This document shows positions 22,291 through 34,879 of a stretch of 64,000 nt of DNA, piece by piece. This DNA comes from Lumnitzera littorea (taxonomy: Eukaryota > Streptophyta > Magnoliopsida > Myrtales > Combretaceae). Position numbers and translations under genes: made by a program. A model generated the notes under the pieces. It was not told where the DNA came from. It did no database searches and was given only the letters and a program-made list of their open reading frames with translations. Each line of letters begins with the position of its first letter. Within the stretch, counting starts at the first letter, position 1. Location of the stretch: NCBI GenBank assembly GCA_024138015.1, contig JAMXBB010000009.1, positions 89,967,049-90,031,048 of the forward strand, read 5' to 3'.

Positions 22291-25200
22291 TTCCATATCA
22301 CTTACAAGGTAAAATGATTAGGAGCATACACTTATAGTGGATAGTAGGAGCTATACTAATGCGATATCTATTGACTTGATCAAGAAGCTAAGGTTGCTGA
22401 CTATCATACATCTGAAGCCGTATAAGTTGCATTGGCTGAATGAGAAAGGAGAACTATATGTTACTTGGCAAGTATTGATACGAATCTCTATAGGAGTTAT
22501 TCTGACAAGATTCTCTATAACATACTACCCATATGTACATCCCATGTGTTGCTTGGTTAACCTTGCCTTTTCAACCGAAGAGTTATATATGATAGATTTA
22601 AGAGCACCTATGTGTTTGAGAAAGATGGGAGGAAGGTTACTTTGAACCCTATGATGTCGAGTCAAGTTAGCAAGCTGTAGGCTAAACTTGCCTGAAGATC
22701 CAAGAAAACTTTAATCTTAAGCAAAGTCGAGCTCCGAAAAACTATGAAGGATGATATGTTGACTTTTATGTTGGTCAAAAGACTATTAGAATTGAAGGAA
22801 CAGACTCAGTTACCCCTTAGGGTGAGAGAACTGCTGGATGAATATGCCAACCTATTTCTAGATTGATCACCCAAGGGATTACCCCCATTCAAAGGCATTG
22901 AACACTGCATTGGCTTGATACTCGGCGTTACCCTACCAAATAAGCTAGCTTATCAGATGACCCCCGAATAGGCTTCTAAGCTCCAAAAACAAGTCAATGA
23001 ACTACTATAGAAAGGATAAGTAAGGAAGGGCCTCAGCCCTTGTGCTATGCCGGCACTACTTGTACTGAAAAAGGATGAAACTTAGCGAATGTGCATCGAT
23101 AGTCGAGTTGTGAATAAGATTACCATCAAATACCTATCCTTAGGTTGGATGACATGTTAGATGAATTGAGTAGAGCTAAGGTCTTCAGCAAGATTGATTT
23201 GGAGTCTAACTATCATCAAATCCAAATAAGGCTGAAAGATGAGTGGAAAACTACATTTAAAACTCGACATAAACTCTACAAGTGGATGGTAATGCCTTTT
23301 AGCTTATCAAATGCCCCGAGAACTTTCATGTGACTGATGAACCATGTATTGAAAAATCTAATCGGGAAGTGCATCGCGGTATACTTTAACAACATCCTCA
23401 TGTATAGTACCGACCATATGAGCCACTGTGAACATCTTCATACCGTACTTAATGTACTCCTAGCTGAGAGACTTTTCGGCAATTTAAAGAAGTGTTACTT
23501 ATGCCAGGAGAAAGTGGGACTTCTAGGCTATGTAGTAAGTAGAGAAGGCTTGCGAGTGGATGATGAGAAGATTCAAGCTAGTTTTGAGTGGCTGACTCTA
23601 ACCACTTGTATTGAAGTGAGAAGTTTCTACAAATTGACATCCTTTTATCAAAGGTTCATTAAAAATTTTAGTACCATCGTTACACCCCTTACCGAGCTGA
23701 CAAAGAAGAACATTGAATTTAAGTGGGGGAAAAGAGAGGAAAGGAGTAGAGTTTTGTTGAAATAAGGGTAAGGTTGATTCCATACCTATATTATCCTTAC
23801 CTAACTTCAAGAAGATTTTTGAATTGGAATGTGACACCTCAGGCATTAGTATAGGCGTTGTCTTAATGTAAGAAGGCCGAATAACTGCCTACCACAATGA
23901 GAAGCTTATAGGACCTCAATTGAACTACTCCATATATGATAAAGAACTTTTAACCCTGATTCGAGTGCTCCAAGTGTGGTAGCACTACCTATTGCTGAGA
24001 TAGTTTATCATCTATACCGATCATGAGTCTTTAAGGTATCTTAGAAGTTAGACTAAGTTGTCGAAGCGACAAATGAGGTAGGTTGAATTCTTAGAAAGAT
24101 TGAACTTTGTGATAAAGTATAAATAAGGCAAGAGCAACATCGTTGCCGATGCTTTATTCAAAAGACACGTTCTCCTAATCGACTTGTAGACCAAATTGTT
24201 TGGGTTTACTAGCATCAAAGAATAATATCTAAAAGACCCACATTTTGAACCTAAAAGGACCGTAGATGAGTACCATATGGAGGAAGGTTATCTATTTCGA
24301 GGTGAAAAGTTATGTATACCAACCTGTTCATTGAGGGAGTTACTCATTAAGGAAGCCTATAGTGGAGGATTCTCCGGACATTTTGGAGAGAGAAGAACAT
24401 ATAAGCTATTGAGTAAACGGTTCTTTTTGCTAAGAATGAGGCAAGACGTGCACCAAATTGTTAAAGGCTATGCTACTTACAAGAGGGCCAAATGCTAAGC
24501 CAAGCAGAGTAAGGGAAATCAATGCCTTTACCTGCCCTGACCAAACCCTAGATTGAGTTGAGCATAGACTTTGTCTTCAAATTACCAAGAACTACTTGGA
24601 GCAAAGATTCTATAATGGTCATCATGGATAGATTTAGTAAAATGACACACTTTGTGCCCTGCTCTAAGACTAATGATGCTTTGGCTATTGCTTTTCTTTT
24701 TTTGCAAGAAATTGTTCGGTTATAGGATGTACTGAAAAGTGTAGTCTCAAACAAAGATCTAAGGTTCTTGAGCCATTTCTAGAGGACTTTATAGCATTAG
24801 ATGGGGACTAAATTGCTATTTAGCACTTCTTATCATCTCCAAACTAATAGCCAAATAAAGGTAGTCAATCATACTTTAGGATCACTACTTTGAGTTGTAG
24901 TGGGTTAGAATTTGGCTGATTAGGACGTTTGTTTGCTCCTGATAGAATTCACTTACAACTGTACAATACATGACACCACCAAATAGACCCCCTTCGAAGT
25001 TGTCTATGGTTTTAACCTCGAGCTATCCCTTAATCACACCCCTGTACCCATATCCAAGCTAGAAGACCCTGACGTAAAAGCCCAGTGCAGTCCCTACAAC
25101 AAATCTATAACAAAGTTACTCAGCAAATAGACCAAGCTACTAAGAAAATGCGAGATAAGGTCAAGGGAAGGAAGTCTATATAATTTCAGCCTAGAGACCT

Positions 25201-25531
25201 AATATGGTTGTACTTGAGCAAGAAGAGGTTCCTGAGCAAGAGAAAAAACAAGTTATCTGCCCTAGCTAAAGCCCCCTTTAAAATCCTCTAAAAGATCAAT
25301 GATAGTGCTTATAGATTGGAACTACCTAAAGGTTATAGGGTCTCAAATCCTTTCAACATTGTTGACCTTAGTCCCTTTCACCTTAAAGGGGCATTGAACA
25401 AGGATTGGCCGGATTTGATCCGAAATCCAAATCAATTAGGAAGGAATGATAGGAATCAAGGTACTAGACCTCTAACCTGTAGTCAAGCTCGAGGCCTAGA
25501 AGGACTAATAAGGCGAATCCTCTTGTTCTAA
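22290..25531 (+). pseudogene. pol polyprotein of gypsy B (PR-RT-RH-IN), catalytic residues lost
   Basis: Protease: DSRSYTNAISIDLIKKL, then KPYKLHWLNEKGEL (22340-22640); the family motif D(S/T)G is DSR here. Reverse transcriptase: about 22800-23600, with DDMLDELSRAKVFSKIDL. The YxDD motif reads YFNN at 23382-23393, so both catalytic aspartates are gone by G-to-A changes. RNase H: about 23810-24180. Integrase zinc region: 24277-24498, where expected His and Cys are Tyr (EAYSGG, GYATYKRAKC). Integrase core: about 24540-24960, in two frames with stops. C-terminal part: 25316-25531 (GYRVSNPFNIVDLSPF). Entirely nonfunctional. Confidence 0.86.
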
Positions 25532-26300
25532 GGTTAAGATGATCCTTACTACCAACCAACTTCTTATGCCAAGCCGAGTAGCCACAAATCTCTCAAAAGT
25601 CGTATTCCGACTTGTTGAATGACCTACTAACTACAACCCCACCCCCTTCCCCAATGTACACTTACTCAACTCTAACTAAGCCGACCTCCAAATCAACAAC
25701 ATTAATGTCGGGAAGCTAAGAGCTCCAGCACATATCCATAGCTACTCCTTCTTGGATAAGCCTAGGCTCACCCGACACCTCTATTTGGCACCCCTGCTCG
25801 ACCCTCTATCAAGACTGTACTATTTTGTTTGTTCCTACCACAAGTATCCCTAATATGCCATTGTCATGTATCCTAAACCTACGTAAAGGAATCTGTAGCG
25901 TCAATCATTAAGTTACATGAATTATCATTTGTACCTTTTATTACTCTTTATATGCTACTTCTTTTAGACATTACCCTTTAGTCTTTTCCATTTTAGGTAG
26001 GTTTCCCTAGTTTTTCGAGTATAAATACCTACTATACATGTAGCTGTAATCACCTTATTATCAATATACTGAATATTCTTCCTTTTTGTGAACACTACTC
26101 TTGTTAGCTTGTTTACTTACTTTACTCTTATCCTAACCCTTAAGTAAGCCTAAATGGCAAGTAACCTCACCGGATCACCTCGTACGTTATATCAAGTTGT
26201 GTCATGAGTCCTTAAAAGTTCTACTAGTACGCCATATCCTTTGGAGCTATTCATAGGTTTGCTTATCCTACTTTTTCTATTCTTTCGTATGACTTTCATC
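25532..26300 (+). other. LTR-like tail after gypsy B
   Basis: Noncoding. A TATA box (TATAAATACC) at 26020-26029 followed by pyrimidine-rich sequence resembles a promoter-to-R region of an LTR. A possible LTR start is TGTAGCGTC near 25893 after a weak purine tract. No second copy was found near 6800, so its assignment to element B is an inference. Confidence 0.4.
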
Positions 26301-26469
26301 ACCTCTTTAAGCTTTCAGCAAGCAAGTGGCCTTGTTTGTCCTTAGCCTCAATTTGCATTACCCAGCATTGAGAATCATCCATTGGGTGTTGGCAAGGAGT
26401 TTAACTGGCAGAAGATTCAACACATAGGTAGTAAATTTTGTAGATATAGACTATCTTCATAGCTTGGCA

Positions 26470-27008
26470 AAGCATCGCTAGATTAATTTAAGGGTCAGGT
26501 TAGCCTTCTTCCTTAAGAACCAGGCTACTGATGGTAAAGGAGGTTACATATTTGTTGGACCCCATATCACTAGGATTGTGAAGAATCTCAATTTGTTTGA
26601 TGATCTTCTAAAGAAGGAGTTGGTCACTAAGAATGAGCCTATGTTTATTGATTCCATCTGGGCACTTAAGCTGCCACCACCACCCAAATTTCCTAAAGCG
26701 GTTGAGGAAATCCAAGATATGGGAGTTGGTGGAAATATTCTTAAGGTTTAGACAGAGGAGTCCCTTACATCTTCTTAGATGCCCAGGTTGTCCATTATGG
26801 GTAAGTTGAAAAGGATGATGGGGAAGATAATAAAATGACAAACGAAGCTCTCTAAGGAAGTAAAGCACACAAGAACTATGGTTGAGGCACTCCTTGAGGA
26901 CCAGAGGATCTCGATACCACCACCACCACCAAATTCTAAATTAGATGATGATAATGTTGAGGATGTTGAGGAGGAGAGTAAGGACAAGAGATTTTATTTC
27001 TTTTACTA
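26470..27008 (+). pseudogene. Athila-like 3' ORF fragment
   Basis: One frame reads LAFFLKNQATDGKGGYIFVG, then NLNLFDDLLKKELVTKN, KLPPPPKFPKAVEE, an IPPPPPNSKLDD segment, and an acidic end with stop at 27006. Two in-frame stops occur. The proline-rich spacer and position upstream of the Athila-like tract suggest the extra ORF of that lineage. I cannot match a named domain with certainty, and a captured or structural protein is possible. Confidence 0.4.
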
Positions 27009-28487
27009 AATTATCTTTACTATTTTTATGGATAATTGCATTGCGTGACTAATTTTAATTTTAGATGCTTTACTTTTATTTGGACCTTTTTAACTTTTGC
27101 AAGGCTTGACCAAATATTTGTTTATCTTAGTAGTTTAATAGTTTGTTCTTTTACTTTAATATCTTCTTTTTAGCTTTGTTTAGTTTTGCTTTTTGTGTAT
27201 GTGTTGCAAGGAACTTAAACTAATTAATGAGAAAGGAATTTTTGTCAAAGATTCTAGAAAATTTAGTATTGGTGCAATCAAACTAATGAAGTTTCAATAC
27301 TCTTTATCCTTATTTTTCTTTTTCCCTTTAATTTTCTGTGCATTTTAGTGATTATGTGTACATTGGGGATAATGCATAATTTAAGTGCTGAGGGAAAGAA
27401 TTAGAGATATTGATTTTCTTATATGTGCATAATGAGTATGTGATGTTGATTACTTCACACTTTGAGTATTCGGGCTTTTATTAAGCATAGCTTTTATAAT
27501 TTTACATCCTATTATGTTTAAGTAACTTTTGTGATTTTCTTGGAATTTCTGTTTTGTAATTACCCATGATTTGGTATGGCCCTAGTTCACTTTGTTAGAT
27601 TTAAATAATTTAATCTTTATGGTGCAAAGTTCTCGATTACTTAAACTTAGATTGAGACTTAAGATTAAGATATATATTGACAAGTTAAGGACTAGTTATT
27701 TGCATTTTGAAGCTTGATTTGATAAGATGGTCATCTCTTTTTAAATTCTTTTGAAAATTTTCAGATTAGATGAATAAATGAGATTTTTTTTTTTTTTGAA
27801 AGTCTCTTGAAAATATCAAAGTAGTTGGAGGATAATAAATAAATGATTAAATAAAAAAGGGCTCAAAATTAAGCTTATTGAAAAAAAAAAAGAAGTGAAT
27901 AGAATGCTAAAAAGTTAAAAAGTTTTGTTGTGTGCCTCACTGACTTGAGTAATTAAGCCTAAAGGGTGCCTCCTTAGTGTAGAATAACACCTATTAACTT
28001 GGGTGGTGAGCTTGGGATTGTTAGCTAAAAGCTTGCTACTAGAGTCAAGAGAAAAGTCCATATAAAGGCTAGATTCACATGAAAGTGAAAAAAATTCAAA
28101 ATTGGATAGAGTTCGTAGATATTTTGAAGGGGAGTTTCAATGCCTAGTAGCCTAAGGTCTTTTGGCTTGGGACTTATTAACGAAGTGGAATTGCTCCAAT
28201 TTAATTGAAAAATAATGAATGAAAAGAAAAATCCTTCAATGAAAATTAATAGTAAAGAGATTATCAAAGGATGAGTTGATATAACATGCATCTATTTTGA
28301 GTTTTTGAGCAATAAAGATAAATGTAAAAAATATTTCTATCCTCTTAAGTCATGGTGATGAAATGCTTATAACTCTTTTTTTAGTTTGTCGATACTTGTT
28401 TTAATCTTTAGTTTAGTTTTTGTTTAAGTAATAAGGGTAACTTTAGATTATTTAGATAAATTATTGAAAATATTTCTTAATGCTAAT

Positions 28488-28605
28488 ATTTAATTGTTCT
28501 ATTGGCATTATCTATAAAAGAAGGTGGGTCAATTTTGGACAAAGTTATTTAATTGTTCTATTGGCATTATCTATAAAAGAAGGTGGGTCAATTTTGGACA
28601 AAGTT
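28488..28605 (+). repeat. perfect 59-bp tandem duplication
   Basis: Two adjacent copies (28488-28546 and 28547-28605), each starting ATTTAATTGTTCTATTGGCA, without a mismatch. Everything around is strongly diverged, so this duplication is recent, or could be an assembly artefact. Confidence 0.93.
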
Positions 28606-28741
28606 GTTGAGTTTTTTATGACTAAAAAAAAGACGTAATTTTCTAAGCTTTGTAGATAAATACAATTTTTGTCCTTGAGATGTTCTTTTGTATTTAGTTG
28701 TTTTACTTAAGGACAAACAAAAGTTTAAGTGTGGAAGAATT

Positions 28742-29810
28742 TGATAAAACTGATTCAGCATAAATATTTTAAGGTAGTTTTGTTAAGTTTTTATTGATTA
28801 TTGGCTTTATTTTTTAGGTATTTGAAACCTATTTTTAATTTATTTCATTTGAGATTTCATTCAAAGGAAGAAATTTTAGTTGAGAATTGAAGTTTAGAGG
28901 AGTTGATTATTGAAATCACGCCCATACTTCTGGCCATGATCCTTTTGTCTAAGAAATTCAAGAAATTTCAAGAGTTTCAATTATAAAGAAGAATCACAAT
29001 TGGAGTTTACTGCCTTGCTCTAGGGCGTAAACATATTGTTGATGAAGAATTCCTTGATTTTGGAAAGTTTCCTTGTAACTTTAGGTTTGAAGTCTTATAA
29101 GTAAGAATCTAGCTTAAGTTATAAGAGAGAACTCTTTTGAAAGAGTGAGTAAGGAAAAGTTAGAAGCTAAGATTATTGTCCTTTTCTTTTGATTTCTCTA
29201 GTTTTATTTTATGTTTTAATACAATTCTTCTTAGTAAATTATTATTGAACCCTAATTTTTTCTACGTAACATTGTTCTTTTTTCTATTCAGTCTATGCTA
29301 TTACTGTTATGATCTAATTACATTGTGTATTATTGTCTTTAAATTAATATTGTCAACTATTGTTTCAATATATGAGTTTGCTTTAGAGTTCACAAGATCC
29401 TATAGTCAATAGATCGGTGTGAAGTAATTGAATAGATTAAGGTTCGGTTATATAGTTTCTTCGAATTAGGGTAACCTAATATAAGAATTTAATGTAATTT
29501 TAAGATATTTTATTATAGAAGTGATTTAGGTATAATGTACTTAAGGCTAGGAATTGATTTGTTGAAGCGATTCCGATTAACTCATATGAGGAATTCTTAT
29601 GGTTTGATAAGTAATAGAGATTAAAAGGTTGTATAGAGATAGGTAGTAAATAATAAATCTACTAAGGATCATGTTTTCTTTAATAATTTAATCTCTTCAT
29701 TTCTATTTATTTTATTTTGTTAGTTAAGGTTTTGTTTAATTAATTCAGGTTTTTAATTAGTTTAATTGCATTTTAATTTATTGAGTTAAATAAATGGAAA
29801 ATAGGAACAA
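28742..29810 (+). repeat. putative 3' LTR of element F
   Basis: Starts TGATAAAAC immediately after the purine tract (28727-28741). AT-rich, no ORF of note. The end near 29810 is estimated, because no second LTR copy is in the window. Confidence 0.42.
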
Positions 29811-30019
29811 ATACTAGTAAACTTGGTATTTCCTCTTAATTATAAAGATTTCCTATGCGATCAATACTTGGACTCAATCCATTTACTAAATTATAATTTG
29901 ATAGGTCTCAATGGCCTTCATGTGATTGTGCCACTTAAATTAGAGATGTATATGAGTACATCAAATATCTCAAAAGAATCATCGAATATTGTAAATTTTT
30001 ACCCCTTCTCACCCAGCCC

Positions 30020-31335
30020 TTGCTCCTCTTAGCTCTTGTCATCAACCATATCCTCCCTTTTAATTTTCTTTAGCATAGCAAGATCATATTCCTTTGCTTT
30101 TCTCTTCAACTTTAATCTATCCAAAGCCACTACCAACTAAAATGGTGTAATAATATTCACTACAACTACCTCCTTACCTTTCTTACCTTCAATTTGGCTC
30201 TACTTAGACCACCTATCTCCTCCTTTGAAGACAATGAAACAAAATAATCTTTATCTAACTCTCAACCCTTTTCTTCACCATTAACTTACATGGATACACT
30301 GCTACCTGTCCCATCTTTCAATACGATAAAGTGGACAAAGGGTATTAAGAAAAATGGCTAACTTTGCTTTTCAATGATGTGCATAATGGACTAAAGGTTG
30401 TAGTAGCTGATTGTTTAGGTAATGAATCTAAGTCTTAGGTAGGGCTTTTTGAAGCAAAGGATTCTAAGGTTATTTTATGGCTAGGCTTTAGCTCTTTTGG
30501 TAATGTACTCTACTAAATGCATGTGTTTGGGTTTATTAGATAGCTTAAGGATATACAATACAATCCTAGAAGGATATGCCGGTTTTAAAGTTGAAACTGA
30601 CAAATGGTTTCTAAGTGAGTCTGAGTTAGTATTTTCTTTCCCTTCCTTTCTTTGCTCATCTTTCTTTTCATTATTTCTCTTAAAATGCACTTTGAAATCT
30701 TGAACAGGAAAACATCTACTAAATGGTCCATACACTTCTACTTCATTTCTTAGAAAAGAACACTGTCTAGAAGCATGACTAAGTCTTCTACATTCGAACT
30801 AAAATTCAAAGAATCTCATGTACTTGAAATGAGCCCATTTTTTAGTACAATCCTTATAATTCACCCACTTTCATGTATTTAAAGGTTTACTCACATCCAC
30901 CTTCACCTTAATATGAAGAAAATTATATCTCACTCCATCCCCCAACTTAATAGCATCTATCCCCAATACCAACCCCACAAGAGCTCCCAAATGATTCACG
31001 TTATTCAATGATATATGTTTGAATTGCAACCTGTAAATTTGAACCTTGAAAACAATAGATTCAAGGTTAGTATCATCTATTCTTAAACCTAGTCTCCATT
31101 CTTCTAACACCAAACAATGACCCATGATCGCTCACATACCCTCCTTAAGCAATTCTTAAGCTATAATCATACTTATCAAAAGTAAATAGGAACCAATTTG
31201 TACTCATAATAGAAATTTTGACATCCTTAAACTCTTTCCACACCCTCTTCAAGATACTTAACATGCCTCCTTTATTTAGTGATTTTTCTACAATAATTTT
31301 ACCCGCCATTATGTATTCACTCTCATTATTCAATT
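30020..31335 (-). pseudogene. LINE (L1-type) ORF1 with DUF4283 and zf-CCHC_4, broken
   Basis: The minus strand reads MAGKIIVEKSLNKGG, ILKRVWKEFKDVKIS and NWFLFTFDKYDYSLRIA (31145-31333). Next comes VFKVQIYRLQFKHISLNNV with LGALVGLVLGID (30871-31125), the DUF4283 pattern. A CCHC_4 knuckle region FEF.FECRRLSHASRQC (about 30761-30830) follows, with one expected Cys replaced by a stop. Then YGPFSRCF and a basic tail to about 30480. Some LKRKAKEYDL-like coding seems to continue to about 30020. ORF1 of plant L1 LINEs binds the element RNA. No endonuclease/RT ORF2 was found on the expected side, so the LINE is truncated or broken up. Confidence 0.72.
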
Positions 31336-31339
31336 CATT

Positions 31340-34238
31340 ATTTCTTCTAGATCCAGACCCCCAAAATCAATAATTTTCTCATTGAAGAACTACTAGTCCT
31401 TGCTATAACTAGAAGTAGATACCATCGATTTACAAATAGGTAAGAGCACAATAGATTCATAAAATATAGAAAGTTACAATAATAAGAGCTAATAAACGAT
31501 AGAGATAGAAGGCATAGATTAGGACAAATAACAAGTAACAATTGGAAAAGTTAAATCACTAAATGAACAGTAACTATCTAATGGAAGAAGATAATGAAGA
31601 CTAAATTCTTTTGTGTGCAGACCATGACTAAAGATTGAGGACAAAATTTAGAAGATTATAGAAGGATGGATTAGCATATTCAAATAATGCTCTGTAACCT
31701 TAAGTGAAAGGAGACCCAAAGGCATTCAATGGCGAAGAAGGGATAAAGCATGAAATTATACCTACCTAGTACTATACCAATAGCGTGATGCACAAACAAT
31801 AATAAAATGGACAATGTAGAAGAGTGATGAATTTAGGAGAGTGATCTACCTTAAAGATGTAGTGATGGTGCTATGAATTGCTAGATGTAATAATAGAAAT
31901 AGTATAATTCAAGATGATTTCATTTAAAAAGTGGTGTGAATGTACAAGTAATGATGTAAAACTAATTAGTTACAACTAGAAGAAGTGTGAGACCACCCTC
32001 ACAAAAGAGAGAATTTTGTCTCTCTAAAAGGAAAAAGAGATGGAGCCATCGAGTTAAATATTTAATTACACAAATACATTTATCCCATAACAATTTAAGA
32101 TTCTTAATGTTAAGAAATGTAGAAAAGGACAAGTGAATTTAGAGGAAAAGATAATATCATGCCCTAAGAGGTAGTCACAACAATGTCATCATGTAAACTA
32201 CCCTAGGATAGAAGCTAATTTTATAACCGCTATCATAAACCTCTTTTACACAAGGTGTACTAAACTAACATAAAGTATCCAATTCAATGCCTGCTTGTAT
32301 AAAGTAACGCTTTAACATCGGTTCTTTAAACATTACTTCTATTTACTAGAGAGTTTACATATCTCAAATGTCTTACTTTCCATGTTACGTCTCAAACAAC
32401 TACTTAAACTACTAGGTTGTCCAAGGTGGCCCAATTAGTTTCTCTAAAGACAATCAAAATTCCATAGAAGAAACTAACTTCAAATGTATCTTCATTTATC
32501 TTTATTCCTAACCCTTTCACCTTATAACCTAGAAATACAAGTGGTATGGTATATCTACTCTTTAACTATGTAACAAATTTGATGGAAAAATGAGTAACCA
32601 CAACTTAGTAAGTGAAACGGAGATAATAATAGGCATATAAATAAGCAAGCAGGATTGTCAATTAATTTAGTTAAATGCAATATATGATCAAGCAAATGCT
32701 ACTACATGACATTGTCTATCTATCGTAAGATTAGAGAATTTGTGCTTGCTTTAATCTTAGTTGAGGAATTTACTTTGGCATGATACCTTAAATCAAGACC
32801 AAACCCAAACTTATGCAATAAAGACTTTACTCATCTCATGACTACCTTTGGACTAAGGACCTGAACTTTTCCATGACTTCCTCTAATTTCAGTTAATTTG
32901 ATTGAGGGTAAGGAAAGAACCATTTCAACCATCTCTTTAAGAAGGGGTTAATATTTGTCCTGATAATCCTAATTGTCCCTTAGTGGTTGCAATGCATATC
33001 AAGTTGAAGTTAGGTCATGTTTAAGCTAATCCACTTTCGGGGTGATTAACCAATTCCAAACAATTCAATCAAAGCATGAGTTTAGTGAAAAGATATCATA
33101 TGGAGCTCAACTCCCATAATAGTAGAGCAATATTCAAGCACATGCATTACAACATACAAACAACTACTTACAACAACAAATAAAGACATATTAAAATCTC
33201 CAAGTATTCTAAGACAATAATCTGAAATATTGTAAGGCATTGACTCCAACTTACCTAAAGTATCTACTACTCTAGCGATTTATAGTTGAAGAGTTTTTTT
33301 GCATCAACAATCCCTATATTATAATTAATGTCTTTAATGATAGTGCAAGTTATGAAATACAGCAAGTTTACCCATTATTGTATTTATTATTGTCAAGTTG
33401 ATAAGTCATTGAAGATTTAAGGTCATTTCATACTTAATCTTTATTCCTTGCACCTTTTGAGTCACGTTTTGAATATATTTACTCATAATTCTTAGCTAGA
33501 GCACTTTTTGAGCTAGTTTCTATGTTATATTAGGCTTACAATTCTTAACAAAAACTTTCTAACTTGCCTTCTAAACCTCATGTTAGTTAAAATTTCTCTC
33601 TGAAGCACCTTTTCTTCCCCTAACTTTTAAGTGAACTTTAATAAAGGCTCTGAGTCATCTTTTACTCAGTTAACATCTTATATCCATACAAATTCTCCAT
33701 ACTTCCCCTAACATCCAGTTATAATCAATAGCCTACATATCTTATATCTACTGCCTAGTTAAGCAGTTTTGTTGTAGAAAAGAATTCATTTAACTGATTA
33801 TCTAGGTAAAAGCATCAATATTCCATAGTTGCAAAATTATGATTTCGATTCCAAAACTTGTACTTTTTCCAAAATCAACCACTTCCATTTACAAAGTTTC
33901 ACTTAAAAACCACTGTACATCATCAAAAATATGTTCCAATTTAATGAAATCAAAACCTATATTATTGCTTTGGAAAAGAATCAAAATACACTCAATAATA
34001 TGTCAAAATAATCACTTTTTAAGGGCTAAAAATTAACAAATTTTAAATAATTAGTTTTAGAGAAAGCATGCTAAACTAATATCTTAAGTAGCTTATAGAG
34101 AAATTTCAAAGGTTAAAACTACATCTTTTAGAATTTTGAAATTGAAATGGAAAATGCGTCTAAATTGGCCATTTCTTAAGAGCAATACATTAAATGACTT
34201 AATTTCATCAAATTGACATTTTCCTATGAAACGTCACA
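31340..34238. other. AT-rich stretch without recognisable gene
   Basis: The part up to about 32045 may be the 5' region of the LINE: on the minus strand a TCTCTCTTTTGTGAGGG-like segment lies at about 31990-32035. Between there and the Mutator element at 34249 I see no domain, RNA gene or clear repeat. Confidence 0.45.
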
Positions 34239-34248
34239 AAAAATTTTT

Positions 34249-34500
34249 GGGACATTATCATGGATTACACTTATAATTTACTCATTTTTCCAATTTTATA
34301 CCTAAACTTTATACTTGGCCTAATATACACTCAATTGACTATAGACTTGTCTTAGTGTACACCTCGATTATCTCCTACTAACCCCGTTAATCTAGTCAGC
34401 CTTATAAACCAATGAATTTGTATCACGTGGGTTATTGTCAATAACTATTTCCAACTCGAGCTTTGTATTTCCATTCAGCATCCACATCAACAACGTTTTT
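34249..34500 (+). repeat. left terminal inverted repeat of element G
   Basis: Shared words with the complement of the right end include CAATTTTATACC, ACACTCAATTGA, ATTATCTCCTACTAACCCC and AACCAATGAATT. Long inverted termini of this size fit Mutator-like elements rather than hAT or CACTA. Confidence 0.85.
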
Positions 34501-34879
34501 CTACGTCAAAAGCACCCTAACTATTGGAAAACTAAATTTCAAAGAATAGAATTATAAACAAAAAATACTATCTAGCAAATTCAAACCAAAAACACTTTCC
34601 CCTTTCCTATGAACCCTAACTCCTTTCCCGCAACTTGAAACCCCAACTCTTTCTCATCAATGTCGAAACCATATCCCTAACAAAATAAATCATAACCCTA
34701 AATGTGTTACCCTATCACTTTCTCTTTCACATAGATTAAAACCCTAACAATAAGGGATGCTCACCTTGAATTTAGGAAGCCTAAATCTTGTCTAATGGAA
34801 TGTTATTGAGAAGATTGCTTGTGAAAAAAAAAAGAAATGTCCTTTATAAAATTCCATAAACTCATCACGATCTTCCCGT

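Larger units (their letters stand above)
6820..26150 (+). mobile_element. Ty3/gypsy LTR retrotransposon B, split by element D
   Basis: Gag begins at 6853 and breaks at 7411. It resumes at about 21466 in matching frame and is followed in order by a CCHC remnant, protease, reverse transcriptase, RNase H and integrase to about 25530. The interruption is element D (with hAT E inside it). A degraded primer-site-like string just upstream of gag (about 6820-6837) matches the initiator Met tRNA type at roughly 13 of 18 positions. An LTR-like tail with a TATA box at 26020 follows the integrase. I could not match a 5' LTR to it, so the outer boundaries are uncertain. Confidence 0.8.
26300..29810 (+). 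mobile_element. Athila/Tat-like LTR retrotransposon remnant F
   Basis: A broken ORF (26470-27008) is followed by a long T-rich untranslated region. Then comes a purine tract AAGTGTGGAAGAATT directly before TGATAAAAC at 28742. That junction closely resembles the polypurine tract/3' LTR junction of Athila-type elements (AAGTGTGGGGGAATTTGATA). The LTR then runs to around 29810. The gag-pol part and 5' LTR are missing, so this is a 3' fragment. Confidence 0.5.

Noticed and set aside
22044..22301. serine-rich ORF on the minus strand
   Set aside because: Antisense shadow of the acidic gag linker of gypsy B, whose plus-strand reading matches the family.
26608..26987. minus-strand ORFs
   Set aside because: Antisense to the Athila-like ORF; the serine/leucine-rich composition is a by-product.
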